Below, piece by piece: positions 1 to 11,526 of a stretch of DNA of 64,000 bases. The translations under genes and the position numbers were made by a program. Within the stretch, counting starts at the first letter, position 1. Every line of letters begins with the position of its first letter. The notes beneath the pieces are model-generated. The model was not told the origin of the DNA, searched no databases, and was given only the letters and a program-made list of their open reading frames with translations. Origin of the DNA: Leucaena leucocephala (Eukaryota > Streptophyta > Magnoliopsida > Fabales > Fabaceae); assembly GCA_037074615.1 (NCBI GenBank), contig CM073547.1:15840501-15904500 (forward strand). The letters are read 5' to 3'.

Positions 1-525
1 GATGTATGTACAGATCCACCTTGCAATGGAAATAAAAAAATTAAGCCCATATGAAAATGAAAGCATACTTTCGTTCAACACATGGGAGAGAGAATATTTA
101 ATTAACCAAATAAACTATTTAAATCGAGTAGCAAAAAGAGAAAATTAATTAAGAGAGATTAGTATAGTAAAAAAGATTTCTGTACATATTTCAAACTTAA
201 CCATGGTAAAAAAACTTAGATATTACTAAAAAAAAGGTTTTTAATGGCGGTTTCACCAGTGCAATGGATCCTGTCTTCATTAAAAGTTAGACTTTTAATG
301 GCAGTTTTTAACAGAAGTAGCTGGATAACTTTCCACTACGTTTATACTAAAACACCGAAGTTAAAAATATTTATTTTTCAATATTTATCTTTATTTTTGT
401 ATTATTCCACCCTATTTTCAAAGAAATCCAGACAAACTAATTTTCAGCCATCAAACTTTGCACTAGTCAATTCTCTAAATTCAATTGCCAAACCAAAATA
501 TTCAATGAACAATTTAACTAAATAG

Positions 526-1303
526 TAATTATCCCTATTTGTTCATCAAAGCAATAGCTCAACTATAATAAACTAGAAAAATAAATCAATACCTAAAATC
601 AAAATAAATCAATCAGTCACCATATGCTATACAATTCGGCTTGCCAAATCATCCATTATTGAGTCTAGGAGCCAGTCTTTATATCTTATTCTAGTATCAG
701 AATTTTGCAAGTTAGAAGCAACAAAATAATTAGGCAAGTATTATAATGTGAAAAGAATTGGTGAATCACAAAATATTATTCATGTCCTATCTTTTTACAT
801 CTCGTAGCTTCTCAGTTAGCCATATCTCAATAATCTCATGCATATAGCGGATCATATAATATTCACATTCAACACCTCCATGTTGACAACGATACTATAA
901 CAACATAAAAAAATATTGAACCCTTTAGAAAATATTAAAACTCCATACCTTATAAATTAATACACATAAAACTTAATTAGTTTTAAATAACTTACTTTAG
1001 GAAAAATTCATGTAACGAGACTTTGAATTCTTTCTCCTTCTGACAACAATTTAGACACCTTCCATGGCCCTATCACCAATTAGCCAAAAAAAAAGATATT
1101 ATAGTCCAATAAAATAAAACTTATAAGCAAACAGAGTCCAATGGCCAATAAAAAAACTCAGGTCTCGTATATGTCTTTAATGAGGGGTTCCAGCTCTCTA
1201 AACAAAGAATTGACCAGTAAATAGTGTTCTCATGTAGTGAGAAGACAAGTAGAGTCTAATAGGCACTATAAGATATCAATAAAGTTAAATATAATTATAT
1301 TAT
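526..1303. other. AT-rich stretch without a recognisable gene
   Basis: I see no coding region, RNA gene or repeat boundary here. It lies between the CACTA-like left end and the copia remnant, and may hold unrecognised upstream parts of either one. Confidence 0.5.
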
Positions 1304-1377
1304 AATATGTATTATTATGTACCAAATATTAGAGATGTGCGTCTTACTGTAATATGTATTATTATGTACCAAATATT
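1304..1377. repeat. Short tandem duplication, 27-bp identical cores
   Basis: A 27-base block beginning AATATGTATTATTATGTACC occurs at 1304-1330 and again, identical, at 1351-1377 (period 47). It sits immediately upstream of the readable copia integrase remnant. A GAGATGTGCGTC phrase between the copies recurs at 1438 inside the remnant, which suggests a local slippage or repair duplication that copied a bit of the element. Confidence 0.7.
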
Positions 1378-1384
1378 ATTTCCT

Positions 1385-3123
1385 TTCAAACCTTTATTTC
1401 CTATTGATCATAAGATTTTTGGATATGTGTTTTGTTCGAGATGTGCGTCATATTGTCTCTAAATTAGATCTTAAGTCCCTCATGTGTGTCTTCCTTGGCT
1501 ATTCTAATGTTTAGAAGGGTTATAAGTATTTCTCTCTTACTCTTAATCATTATATAGTGTCTACAGATATCACTTTTCAAAAATATGTTGCATATTTTGC
1601 TTCTAACACTGCAGCTCCTCCTTTTTCACCTGCGGAGGAGGATACTCTTCTAGTATATTCTGTCATTCACTCACCAAATCAGCCCCAGCTCCCATACCGA
1701 TACCTGGTCAACCACATTTGACTCGAGTCTACCAGACGTTTGACGAAAACCATTATTGCTATTATGCCAGATTCTGCCGTCTCATTATCTACTTTATCAT
1801 CAAATCATACAGAAAGCATTACTCACCCTGAGCCTAACTCGGTCCCTAACTCAGAAACACCTGTTCCAGATCCAGATCCCTCACTTGATTTGCCAATTGC
1901 CCTTTGTAAAGGTAAACATAATTGTGCACATCTTATTTTTTCTTTTGTTTCATATAACCAACTCTCCTTTGCTTCTCGTTCCTTCATTACCTCTTTAGAC
2001 TCTATTTAAGTACCTCAATCCCTTCTTGAGGCCTTATCCCACCCAGGTTGGCATACTACTATAGAAGAGGAGATGTCAACCCTTGATTGTGTTGGTACAT
2101 GGACCTTTGTAGATTTACCAATAGGAAAGAAAGCTATTGGGTGTAGATGGGTGTTGACCCCTAAAATTAAGGCTGAAGGCAAACTTGAACACCTTAAGGA
2201 TCGCCTTGTTGCTAAAGGTTATGTTCAAAAGTATGGTATTGACTACTCTAAGATATTTTCCCCCAGATCCAAGCTCTCTCTATTCATCTCTTCATCTCTC
2301 TAGCCGCTACTTATGGTTAGGAACTCTCTCAACTAGATATCAAAAATACATTCTTACATGGTGATCTTCTTAAAAAAGTGTACATAGAGCAACCACTCAG
2401 TTTTGTTACTCAGGAGGAGCGTGGTAAAGTGTTCGCCTTCAGAGATCTCTGCACAGTTTGAAGCAAAGTCCTCTGGCATGGTTTAACATATTTAGTACTA
2501 TTACAAAGGACTTTGGCCTGTGCCAGAGTAAGTGTGATCATTCTGTGTTCTATCAGAGAATAAGTGCTAGTATGATTTTACTAGTTGTGTATGTCGATGA
2601 CATTGTGATTACAGGGAGTGATGCCTCAGGGATCTCATAACTCAAGTCATTCCTTAACTCCCACTTTCAAACGAAGGATCTAGTTCATTAAAGTATTTAC
2701 TGGGAATTGAAGTCATGAGGAGCACGAAGGGCATCTTATTGACTCAGATAAAATATGTTCTTGATTTACTAAAAGAAACAGGAAAACTAGGAGCTACCCC
2801 AACTAGCTTTACTATAGTTTATAATCATATACTTAATACTAATGGTAGTATACCATATTAAAATCCCATTGAAGCTGCTAAGAGCTAGTCGTTTTAGAAC
2901 CTAGAGAGGTATAGGAGATTGATTAGTAAATTGAATTATCTTACAATTACCTATCCTGATATCACTTATCCAGTAAGTGTCCTTAGCCAATTTATGGTCT
3001 CTAGCTGTCCGATAGTGAGAAGCCTTAGAACATGTGCTACATTACTTGAAGGGATCTCCAGGTCATGGGATATTGTACAAAAATTATGGTCATCTAGATA
3101 TTGAGTGCTTTTGTGATGCCGAT
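1385..3123 (+). pseudogene. Ty1/copia pol remnant, part A (integrase C-terminus, RT, start of RNase H)
   Basis: Fragments read in several frames match copia pol in order. The integrase C-terminal end (about 1440-1600) has the LGYS..KGYK pattern typical of copia after integrase. RT follows at 2073-2640: TWTFVDLP..KKAIGCRWV, then RLVAKGY.QKYGIDY, and the catalytic YVDDIVITG at about 2587-2613. The connection and start of RNase H (2919-3123) end with ECFCDAD. Stops and frameshifts break it throughout. The coding sense resumes at 6748 after a 3.6-kb insertion. The upstream half (gag, protease, most of integrase) and a 5' LTR are not recognisable, so the copy is truncated or badly decayed. Confidence 0.88.
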
Positions 3124-3709
3124 TGTCACGTCCCGAAATTTGGACCGTGACCGGCACGGAATATGAACAATTTCATATTCCGAAAGCCTAAAACCTCAAA
3201 TACAATGTTTAAAGTTTCCATAACATTTTTCAAAATAACACAATCTTTTCTAAGGTCTATGTGGAGCATTTACCTTCTTTTCCAAACATTACAAGTTCTT
3301 TAGAATAGTAAGTACATCAAAAGTAGTATTTGTCAAAAACGACGCTTCGGATCTGCAATGAGGCTTTTCACTGCTCAGCGAAAGGATTAAAGTCACCTGC
3401 ACTATCTGAAGCTAAATAATCTACTCGTGAATAACGTCCCAAAACATGGTTTAAAAGAATGCGGGAATAAACAATGCATAATTCTATTGAAAATGTATTT
3501 CATAACACTTCGTAATCTATTATAAACCTTTTCGTAAACATTTGTATTTCAGGGAAAATAACAATCTGCAGTAACCATTTCAAATCAATATGAAATAACT
3601 ATTTCAAATCAATTGTTGTAAAACAATCCTTTCTAAACCATAATCTTTCTGTAGGACTTCAACAGAATGAAAACAAACGTGGACACACAGTCCACGAGGG
3701 CAACTAACC

Positions 3710-3848
3710 ATTCTGGTGGCTCGAAGCCACAAACTGTCGTGAGAATGAATCCCACGAAATAATTCTGGTGGCTCAAGGCCACAAACTGTCACGAGAATGA
3801 ATCCCACGAAATAATTCTGGTGGCTATGCCACAAACTGTCGAGCTCGA
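3710..3848. repeat. 52-bp tandem repeat, about 2.6 copies
   Basis: Units begin ATTCTGGTGGCT at 3710, 3762 and 3814. The first two are nearly identical over 52 bp (GCCACAAACTGTC...AATCCCACGAAATA) and the third is truncated. They lie inside the 3.6-kb LTR-like element. Confidence 0.85.
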
Positions 3849-6556
3849 GTAACCAAGGTGCACTAAGGACTAACAGTACTGCTGTTAGCAACCAGCGTTC
3901 TGTATTCCGTCCTAAAATGTTTCCATCATGCGTGGGGTTTATTTCACATGTAATAATCTCAACTGTTTCAATGCCATAACTGTTGGTAAAAACCACTTTG
4001 AATTTCAAAAACCCCAGCATGTATATTTAAAATCAAGTTACTGTGAAATCATATGAAATTCGCATAGGAATATATTTCATAAATAACATTAGTTCAATGC
4101 AACTTTTGCCAAACTCTTTTCAAAAGCTTATTCTTCCATTTTCATACATAATCATAATTCTTTTATAAACCAATCGAAAGAAAATCATTTCTAACGTTTT
4201 AAACTGTACTTTCATAAAATTGGCTTTTCGTAATTCATATTTGAAATTCAACATTTAAAATGATAATGCATTTGAAAATGTAAATTTTTAGGGAACGTTA
4301 TTCACTCACCTGTCACGCTCCAAAACCTTTACCCGTTTCAGCCAATCACTTTCGATTATAATCACATCTCAATTCCCTGATATCCCGAAATAATATATTA
4401 ACATTCTAATCAACATTGCAACAAAAATAAATCATCTTTAACCTAATATTCCCTTTCATTTCATGCTTCCAATCAATCCACAAAGACTCAACACATATAC
4501 TCCTAAGCCATCAACCATCCGACATTGATTCAATCAAATATACATACAACCATATACTACATGCTTCCAACCCTCCTAGATAGCGAGCATTACCCCAGGT
4601 CATAATTACTTTTTGGAAAGAGATCTTATAACATTTCTTTGGTCAAATTTTCCCAAGCTTTCTAAAGATAAAACGTTCCATCAATGATTACTATTCATCC
4701 ATTTTTCCAAAAACTATTTTCCTTACTTGAAATCTGTAAGACTACAACTTTTAGTTATGGAAGTCTTTAAACCTTGCAATCACATTAAATTGAATAATCC
4801 ATATCCTAATATATCTATCTTCCATTGTCCAACCATTTAACACACTTAATGAAAACCCATAGACAATTAAATTCATCAATTAATCAGTGATTTCCCTTCG
4901 TTAGCTTCAGTTCTACCACTCTTTAATACTTCCCAAAACCTTAATGCAAATCAATTCATAAAATGTTGAATTTATCACTTTAAATCAGTTCCAACGACAG
5001 GGCTCATTAAACCCTTTATTAACAACAACCATCCTCTAACCCAGAACTTATCTCAATGTTAAGGTTAGCACTTTATTTCCTTCAAAACAACTATAATAGC
5101 TCAAATAGTTTCCTATGATGCTTCTAATCCTCACAGCATTCTTTTCACTAAATTGAAATACTCTTGAGCTTAACTTTACTCCAATAATAACCCATAACTT
5201 GCTTTAGTTTCAAATCAATGGCTTCAAAACTGATGTACTAATCCCAAATTCCAAAACAGTAAGTTACAAACTCCAACACAAAACCCAGCAGCTCCTCCCA
5301 TTTTTCTTCCTATAGCATCATCACACATATACATTTATGCATATGTACCTTATGTTTCAACTCAATCAGAACAGTCATGCCTTAAATTTATATATATATA
5401 TATCTACACATACATACCAATCTCCCTCAACCAAAGCCCCAGAACTGTCAACACAGCGCACAGATGCATATTCATCTCAATCTTGACAACACTACCTAAA
5501 TAACCTTATTGGAATTCCATAGCTCCACTCAAAATCTAACGCTCATACTTTGACCCATCTAACATATTTTCACACAGACTTGACCAGGCATAACCCAGCA
5601 GCAACTCTAGAACTCCCATGACAATATCATACATTTTTATATATATACGCACACACTCAACATCCCCTGACCAACCCCCTTCCTGCGATGACACTACCAT
5701 CAACAGCACAGCGATATCAATAAGCATATAATGATGGCAAACAGATATACACACACAGCCTCAAGTTTAATGGAAATTTCACAGCCTCTACCCTGCTCCA
5801 TTCATCGGCCTTTCCCCCTAAAACAGACCAATCCAACACAATGCTCATAAACAAGCATTTCACAACCAACAGAAACTCCCATACCCAAGTATTAACACAA
5901 ACTGCAGGAAGAAGAGTAGGGGCATCGAGGAAGCTTACCTCGCTAACGCAACCTGCGACCCTCCCTGTGGCGACAGAGAAGAACTTCAGAGCTCTAGAAT
6001 TCCCCAAGAACAGATTTGGAATAAAACAGCGATAGGGGATCACGACGCTAACACTAGCCGGGAACTACCGACACACTTCTAACTCAGCCGGTGACCACCC
6101 TTCGCTGTCTCCAACAACTCACTGATGAATTCCTCCCCAAACCTCGCTCTGGTTCTTGGCTGAGGATGAGGCAACAGAGAGTAACACTCTGACAGTAGAT
6201 GATATAGAGCCAGAGAACTCTCCTCGCCAATGATTCTGCTATCCAGTCACCAGCGTTGCAAGTTCAGCTTCCTTCCTTTCCTCCGTCGCTTTCTATCTCC
6301 TTCTCTCGTCACGAATCTGACTGAAGAATGTGGAGACGAAGCGCTGATAAAAAGAATAGAGCAGAGGGAATTGACAGAAGCAATAGCTTGCGTGCACGGC
6401 ATCGGTGGCGTGAAACGCTTGCCACCGCTCTCCACTGATTCCTGCTGCCTCGCTGACTTGTTGCAGAACAGAATGAAGGAAGAGGTACGGAGTCTGAAGG
6501 TTAAAGGGGCAAGGGCAAAATGGTAATTTCACATGATGGAAAATAAAAGAAATCAT

Positions 6557-6640
6557 CACTTCCCGCAGTGGCCAAAGTTCGAACACGGGATCTCTTCTTT
6601 AAGCCTGTACCTAAAGACCACTCTGCTACCCTACTCTCAT
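6557..6640 (-). other. tRNA-like relic inside the LTR-like element
   Basis: On the minus strand GGTAGCAGAGTGGTC, resembling an A box of tRNA-Leu or tRNA-Ser type, is followed about 40 bases later by GTTCGAAC, a B-box-like core. The acceptor stem does not pair convincingly, so this is not called a functional tRNA gene. It could be a tRNA pseudogene or SINE head captured by the element, or chance. Confidence 0.35.
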
Positions 6641-6672
6641 TGAATTTTTCTTCACTAGAAATCTTTTGTTAA

Positions 6673-6711
<39 letters not shown>
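6673..6711. repeat. (ATT)n microsatellite
   Basis: About 13 uninterrupted ATT units near the right end of the 3.6-kb element. Confidence 0.95.
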
Positions 6712-6747
6712 TTTAAAGTATACAAATTCCTGGGCCATAACACCGAT

Positions 6748-7215
6748 CATGGTGGATCAAAGGCCACAATACGGTCTACTATAGGATATTGTGTTTTTGT
6801 TGGAGGAAATTTGATATCTTGGAGAAGCAAGAAACAAAATGTGGTGTAATGATCGAGTGCATAAGCAAAATACAAAACTATGGTACAATCTATATGTGAG
6901 ATAGTCTGCATATATCAATTACTGAAGGAGGTTAGCCTTAAAACCTCGTTACTAGGAAAGTTGTGGTGTGATAATAAAGCGGCCCTACACATAGCTTCTA
7001 ATTCAGTATTCCATGAACACACAAAACATATTGAGATCAACTGTCATTTTATTCGAGACAAGCTCAAGGAAAACTTTATCTCTAGAGGGCATGTCAGATC
7101 CAGTTATCAACTAGGTGATCTCCTCACTAAAGATCTTAATGGGGTTCGAGTTTAATATCTTTTTAACAAGTTGGGTATGATTGATATCTATACTCTAACT
7201 TAAGAGGGAGGGTAA
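6748..7215 (+). pseudogene. Ty1/copia pol remnant, part B (RNase H) with polypurine tract
   Basis: This continues the frame of part A: GSKATIRSTIGYCVFVGG, then SWRSKKQNVV, and KLWCDNKAALHIASN..FHEHTKHIEINCHFIRDKL at 6960-7070, which is standard copia RNase H. A purine-rich tract (AAGAGGGAGGG, 7202-7213) lies about 45 bases past the end of the frame and is the likely 3' polypurine tract. The sequence after it (TAAATATCCTGTAATTAATA) may be the start of a 3' LTR, but no matching 5' LTR is visible. Confidence 0.85.
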
Positions 7216-7875
7216 AGATAGTATAAGATATGTAAATATCCTGTAATTAATATATAGGATTAGAAATGATATTCTAACGTATGAGAAATGCGATAGAGAT
7301 AACGATTGTAACGGTGACAGAGTGAGTGGTTGTGACATAAACTAAAGGAAATGGCTGGTCTTAGGCTATGATCAACTTCTGTGGTAATGGGGCACAGTGT
7401 AGGGGACCATGTAAGAGTGAAAGTAAAACTGTCTCAATAGGGTTTTTAAAAATTTGAAGACTTATAATAGTAATTTTTCTAAAACCACCATTATAAGTCC
7501 TTTTAAAGTCTTTACCGTTGTATTTTTTAAACATCGTGGTAAGTTTTTTGTCCAAACTAGTTTTTTATTGACTGGCTTCTTTCTGTGGCGGTTTTACTAA
7601 GAAAAACATTGCTAAAAGTTTTTTAACAATGAATTATTTACAAAAATACTAACTCCTTTTTTTTATCGGAATTTTTTATAATAACTACCTTGAACTGACA
7701 CTTATAAAGGTGCTTTTTTCCAGTAATGATAGTTATAAAATGGCATTCCTTATAAAATAAGTAACAATAATAGAAAGGTGAATCTATCCTTTGAAAGTGC
7801 TATCATGATTACAAGAATTCAAATAATTACTAAAAACTAACCAGAAAAGACTTTACATGCATATGAGATGCTATG

Positions 7876-9106
7876 ATAATTAATAATAACTGGCTTGACT
7901 CTATGGATATAGTGTATGATCAGTAAGTCACAGAGCAGCCATACAAAATAAATCTAACGAATCAAAAGTTGAATCGACATTCAAAACAGTCCAAATATAC
8001 AAAACAACACAAAGGATTCGAGATCATTGAATTTTGAATTAAATACTTTTGTTAAAAGTTAATATTGAGTTAAAAATATTTGTAATAATTCTAAAAATAA
8101 AATAAGGCCAGCGTACTTACAAAAATGGCATAATTTACTCTATAGTTGTGATATACTGATTCCGATCCTTTTTATAAGTTATAATTAACTACTGCACATA
8201 ATGAACTTAGTTAATATTAATTATTTCTTGTAAAATATCAAAATCATCAATCAATCAATATATCAAAGTGAAACTACTAATTGATATTATTGATTATAGC
8301 TTGCAAATAAATGAATTTAAAGTACTAAATCGAGTCGACTCAGATCTATTTATAACTAAGTTCGGTATTATAATATTTTAAAAGTATAATTAATGATAGT
8401 TGATAGTTAATGATTTAATTAACTGATATATGATATTTCAAATTTCTAAGTATAATGATTAATAATAATAAACTATTTTAATATTTGAAAGATTTTGAAT
8501 CCCATGATGATAACTAATTAGTAATCATATTACCTAATTTTATGATATTTCAAATTTATAAGCATGATAGTAATTTATAATAATTATTTACATATTTTTT
8601 CGTGCTCTCTGTGCAACATATAGGGAGAAATATCTAGTTATTCTCTATAATAGTCGTTAATTCAAAAAAATTAGTTAATGAGTTAGAAAATTTTATAATT
8701 AATTTGAGATATTAAATAAATAATAGTAATTTAAACAAAACATGATATATTTTGAAATATGCTAAAGGTCCTTATAATAACAACTAGAATGAGTATAATA
8801 ATATATAGACACTCTAATTGATAAAGGTCATTTATATATAAAATTATACATAAAATGAAGAAAATTATACAGCTAATTGAAGTTTTCATTACCACGTATA
8901 TAAGAAGTTTATAAAGTATTGTTTAAATAATTAATAATAACTGGCTTGACTCTGCATATGGTTTATATGATAAGTAAGTCGCAAAGCAGCCACAAAAAAT
9001 TAAGTCTAATAATCAAAAGTTGAATCAATGACGTTCAAAATAGTCCAAAAATAAGAAACAAAACAAACGATGAGATCATTGATGACATATTTGTTAAAAC
9101 TTAATA
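7876..9106. repeat. Pair of direct repeats (7876-8064 and 8927-9106)
   Basis: Both copies begin ATAATTAATAATAACTGGCT and share phrases such as AATCAAAAGTTGAATC, TTCAAAA.AGTCCAAA and GAGATCATTGA, ending near GTTAAAA.TTAATA. The spacing is 1051 bp. The enclosed 8065-8926 is very AT-rich and shows no gene. The pair could be a segmental duplication or the terminal repeats of a small LTR element (TRIM), but no TG...CA ends, primer site or target duplication is evident. Confidence 0.75.
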
Positions 9107-9191
9107 CCAAGTACACAAGTTATTATCAATACAATATCCATATACTACCAAAGAATTAGGTTTAATTGACATTTCATATATTTCAAATAAA

Positions 9192-10150
9192 AATGTTAAA
9201 GTCCAATTTTACCTCAAAAGTTGTTACGTAAAAGCAATATTGCTTCAAAAAAAAATTTGGTTCAATATCGCCCTAAATGTTTCCAGATCATAGGAATCTC
9301 ACCCTAGTTGTTATCTAAGTTAAATTTGATCATTAGTTGCCCAAATACCTAAGCTGGCATATTTATGTGTCATCCACATCATTTTTATTTTAGGTTAATG
9401 TACAAATCTACTCTGAAAATTTTTCACTCATGAGAAATAAATATCTAAAAGTTTTCAAATTATAGCAATTTCACTCTAATTATTGTCCATATTAAATTTG
9501 ACTATCAGTTGACCAAATATGATGATATAGCAAGTCTATGTGTCATTCACTACTTCATTTTTTTAAGTTAGATTTAAAAATAAAAAAAATAAAAAATATG
9601 CATCTCATCTTTAGGATTTGAAAAAATCGAAGAGGTGTAAGCATCTTGTGTAATAAAAAGAAAATTGAAAAGGTACCCTCCTATATGTGGATGGGGCATG
9701 ACAAGGGAGGATTTTAGTAGGCTTGGTCTCTAGGCAATATCCCTCAGTATATCCAACAACCAATAATTGAATCTTCTTATCATCACTCTTTGGCGAATAT
9801 GAGCTCCTCTTCCATCTGCAAATTCTTCTTCACTATTGTTCACCCTGTAAATTTAGTATATTTGATGAACTAATAGTTAAACTTAACGTAGATAATGACC
9901 AGGATGACATTACTACGATTTGGAAGTTTTTGGGGCAATATTGCTCTTAAGTGAAAGCTTTAGGGGCAAATTTGTACCTTAACAAAAATGATATGGATGA
10001 CATGTAGATCTACCAACTTAGCATATTTAGTCAACTAACAATTAAATTTAATTAACCTAGATAACAACTAAGGTGAAATACCTACAATTTGAAAACTTTT
10101 GTGCAACATTAAACCCAAAAAAAAAAGAGGCAAAATTAGACCTTAACCCT
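9192..10150. mobile_element. Foldback or Mutator-like non-autonomous element
   Basis: Long arms of about 370 bp face each other. Left-arm phrases (GTCCAATTTTACCTC, TTGTTATCTAAGTTAAATTT, GTCATCCACATCATTTTTAT) recur as reverse complements in the right arm (10020-10145 and 9850-10010). Each arm is itself two related units of about 185 bp. Ends align as AATGTTAAAG and AGGGTTAAGG (7 of 10). They are flanked by 9-mers TCAAATAAA (9183-9191) and TCAAAAAAA (10151-10159), one mismatch apart, which fits the 9-bp duplication of Mutator-like elements. No transposase is present. Confidence 0.6.
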
Positions 10151-10159
10151 TCAAAAAAA

Positions 10160-11104
10160 GCATCAAGTAACCTGAGGAGGAGTTTGGGCAATAACTTATT
10201 ATATTGGTCGCCAAATAAGTATGGGAAAATATTTGACGGTTATCTAAACCAACCATCAAATAGTTATGTTTTTTAAAAAATTTCAAAAATATATAATTAA
10301 TTATTTGATGATTTTGTGAAAACAAATGTCAAATATTTGATGGTTTTATTAACAAATTGTAAAAGGCTTATATTTGTCGTTTGTTGAAATAACCGTTAAG
10401 TATATAGTGTCATTTAAATTTCTATTTTAAATCCTCGTATAATCTTTTTCCTTTTTCTCAAACGTGAGAGCTTTCTTCTCTACCATTCTTTCTTCCTTGA
10501 CTCCAAAAACCAATTTTTTGCAAAACCCACCATATACTCCCACAAAACACTCACCAAATGCCTCATCGAATCAGAAACTTCCTTGTCTCTTTAGGCTACT
10601 TCGTCTTAGAGGTATGTGTTCATTCTCTATATTTACTGTTTACCAATTGTTATTGATGTGTCTATTAAGTCTATTTCGCTCTGACCAAATACGTTGTTTC
10701 ATTGAGTTGGTATGGCTACGTCTGATTTATTTAAACTGATATAAATAGTAAGTAGAAATGGATGCGTTGGTTTATATAATGACTGAGTTTTCATATGAAT
10801 ATTTTGCACTCCTTAAAAATGCGGATTACACTAATTTTCTTCCTTTATTTGCACTTTTTTGTCCCTAGTTTTATTTTCCTACAATCTACTTATGCTATTC
10901 TCAACCATGAATCAACCAGACTATGTTTTGTTGAATTCTTTTTACCTAGGGAAGAGATCGTTGCTTGTGTTAGGGTGTTTGGATTAGCTTGTTAGAAGTG
11001 ATTTTGAGTATGCTAGAGAAGTTGTGTAAAAGTGTTTCTAAAACTATAGTTTAACCATTTCCTAAACAAGCTAGTCAAGTTCAACCATTATCTTTCAAGG
11101 AATG
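10160..11104. other. Intergenic stretch, no supported gene
   Basis: Repeated TTTGACGGTT / TTTGATGGTT phrases on both strands (10230-10400) resemble subterminal repeats of a DNA transposon. A CT-rich leader-like patch at 10445-10615 ends at a possible splice donor (AG|GTATGT), but no protein of recognisable family follows. Short inverted copies of TAGCTTGTT (10986 and 11065) may mark a tiny MITE cut by the copia insertion at 11110. Confidence 0.4.
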
Positions 11105-11109
11105 ATGTT

Positions 11110-11512
11110 TATTAGTTTTCGAGTGTATCTTGGATCTTCTTTGGCTCACTGAGATACCCACATGAAATCGGAGTATCTGGTTTAGACCCTAGTTATGTCT
11201 ACACAACCAAGACACCGAAGAAAAAAAGAAAATAGAGAAGCACACACAACACACACTGTAGAAATAAGGAAGAATAGAGGAGGAAAAAAGAACAATTTCT
11301 TTTTCTACAAAGAGAGAGCTACATAATAAAATGGAATATGATCACCCTCTTATTCTGTTGTTTTCTATCCGTGTGTATATGATAGGAGGAGTGGAATACC
11401 TATGTAACTTCTGACTCCCTCATTTTCCTCCTTTCAAATAAAATTGTTCCCTCCACATTGCTCCTCATATCTGGGCCTAATTTACCATCGGTGACTGGTA
11501 TACTTTCCAACA
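11110..11512 (-). repeat. 3' LTR of the copia element
   Basis: On the minus strand it starts TGTTGGAAAGTATACC directly after a purine-rich tract and ends ...CTAATA at 11110. The ancestral end was probably TGTTG...CTAACA. It matches 17962-18360 along its length, including TGTCTACA.A.CCAAGACAC and the CAAATAAAATTGTTCCCTCC block. Confidence 0.92.
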
Positions 11513-11526
11513 TCTCCCACTCACAC
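11513..11526 (-). promoter_or_regulatory. Polypurine tract of the copia element
   Basis: Minus-strand GTGTGAGTGGGAGA immediately precedes the 3' LTR start, the expected site of plus-strand DNA priming. It matches the usual AGTGGGAGA tract of plant copia elements. Confidence 0.85.

Larger units (their letters stand above)
3124..6742 (-). mobile_element. 3.6-kb TG...CA element, probable large solo LTR, inserted in copia RNase H
   Basis: The element starts TGTCACGTCCCGAAATTTGG and ends CCTGGGCCATAACA, so it has TGT...ACA termini with partly matching inverted ends. It is flanked by the 5-bp direct repeat CCGAT (3119-3123 and 6743-6747). Removing the element and one CCGAT restores the copia reading frame across the junction. 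The length and ends fit a solo LTR of a long-LTR Ty3/gypsy family. The end pattern GGGACGTGACA suggests the minus orientation, but this is inference. Short ORFs inside match nothing I recognise. A tandem repeat, a tRNA-like patch and an ATT microsatellite lie within it. Confidence 0.75.
221..7728. mobile_element. Possible CACTA-like DNA transposon shell, ends only
   Basis: The left end near 221 reads TATTACTAAAAAAAAGG and the reverse complement of the right end (7712-7728) reads CATTACTGGAAAAAAGC. Both resemble degenerate CACTA/EnSpm termini. Subterminal short repeats around TTTTAATGGCGGTTT lie at 236-310, and related TGGCGGTTTT and TTATAAGT repeats lie at 7430-7710, as expected for CACTA subterminal regions. 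The flanking triplets (aga at 218-220, ata at 7729-7731) agree at only two of three bases. No transposase is visible, and the interior is filled by a copia remnant. The two ends may instead be unrelated fragments. Confidence 0.35.

Noticed and set aside
3604..4020. 138-residue open frame on the minus strand
   Set aside because: It overlaps the 52-bp tandem repeat of the LTR-like element and repeats with it (HSHQNYF..., HSHDSLWL). It matches no family.
5717..6526. Overlapping open frames on both strands near the right part of the 3.6-kb element
   Set aside because: Both strands are open because of locally higher GC. No domain, and the frames are not gene-like in context.
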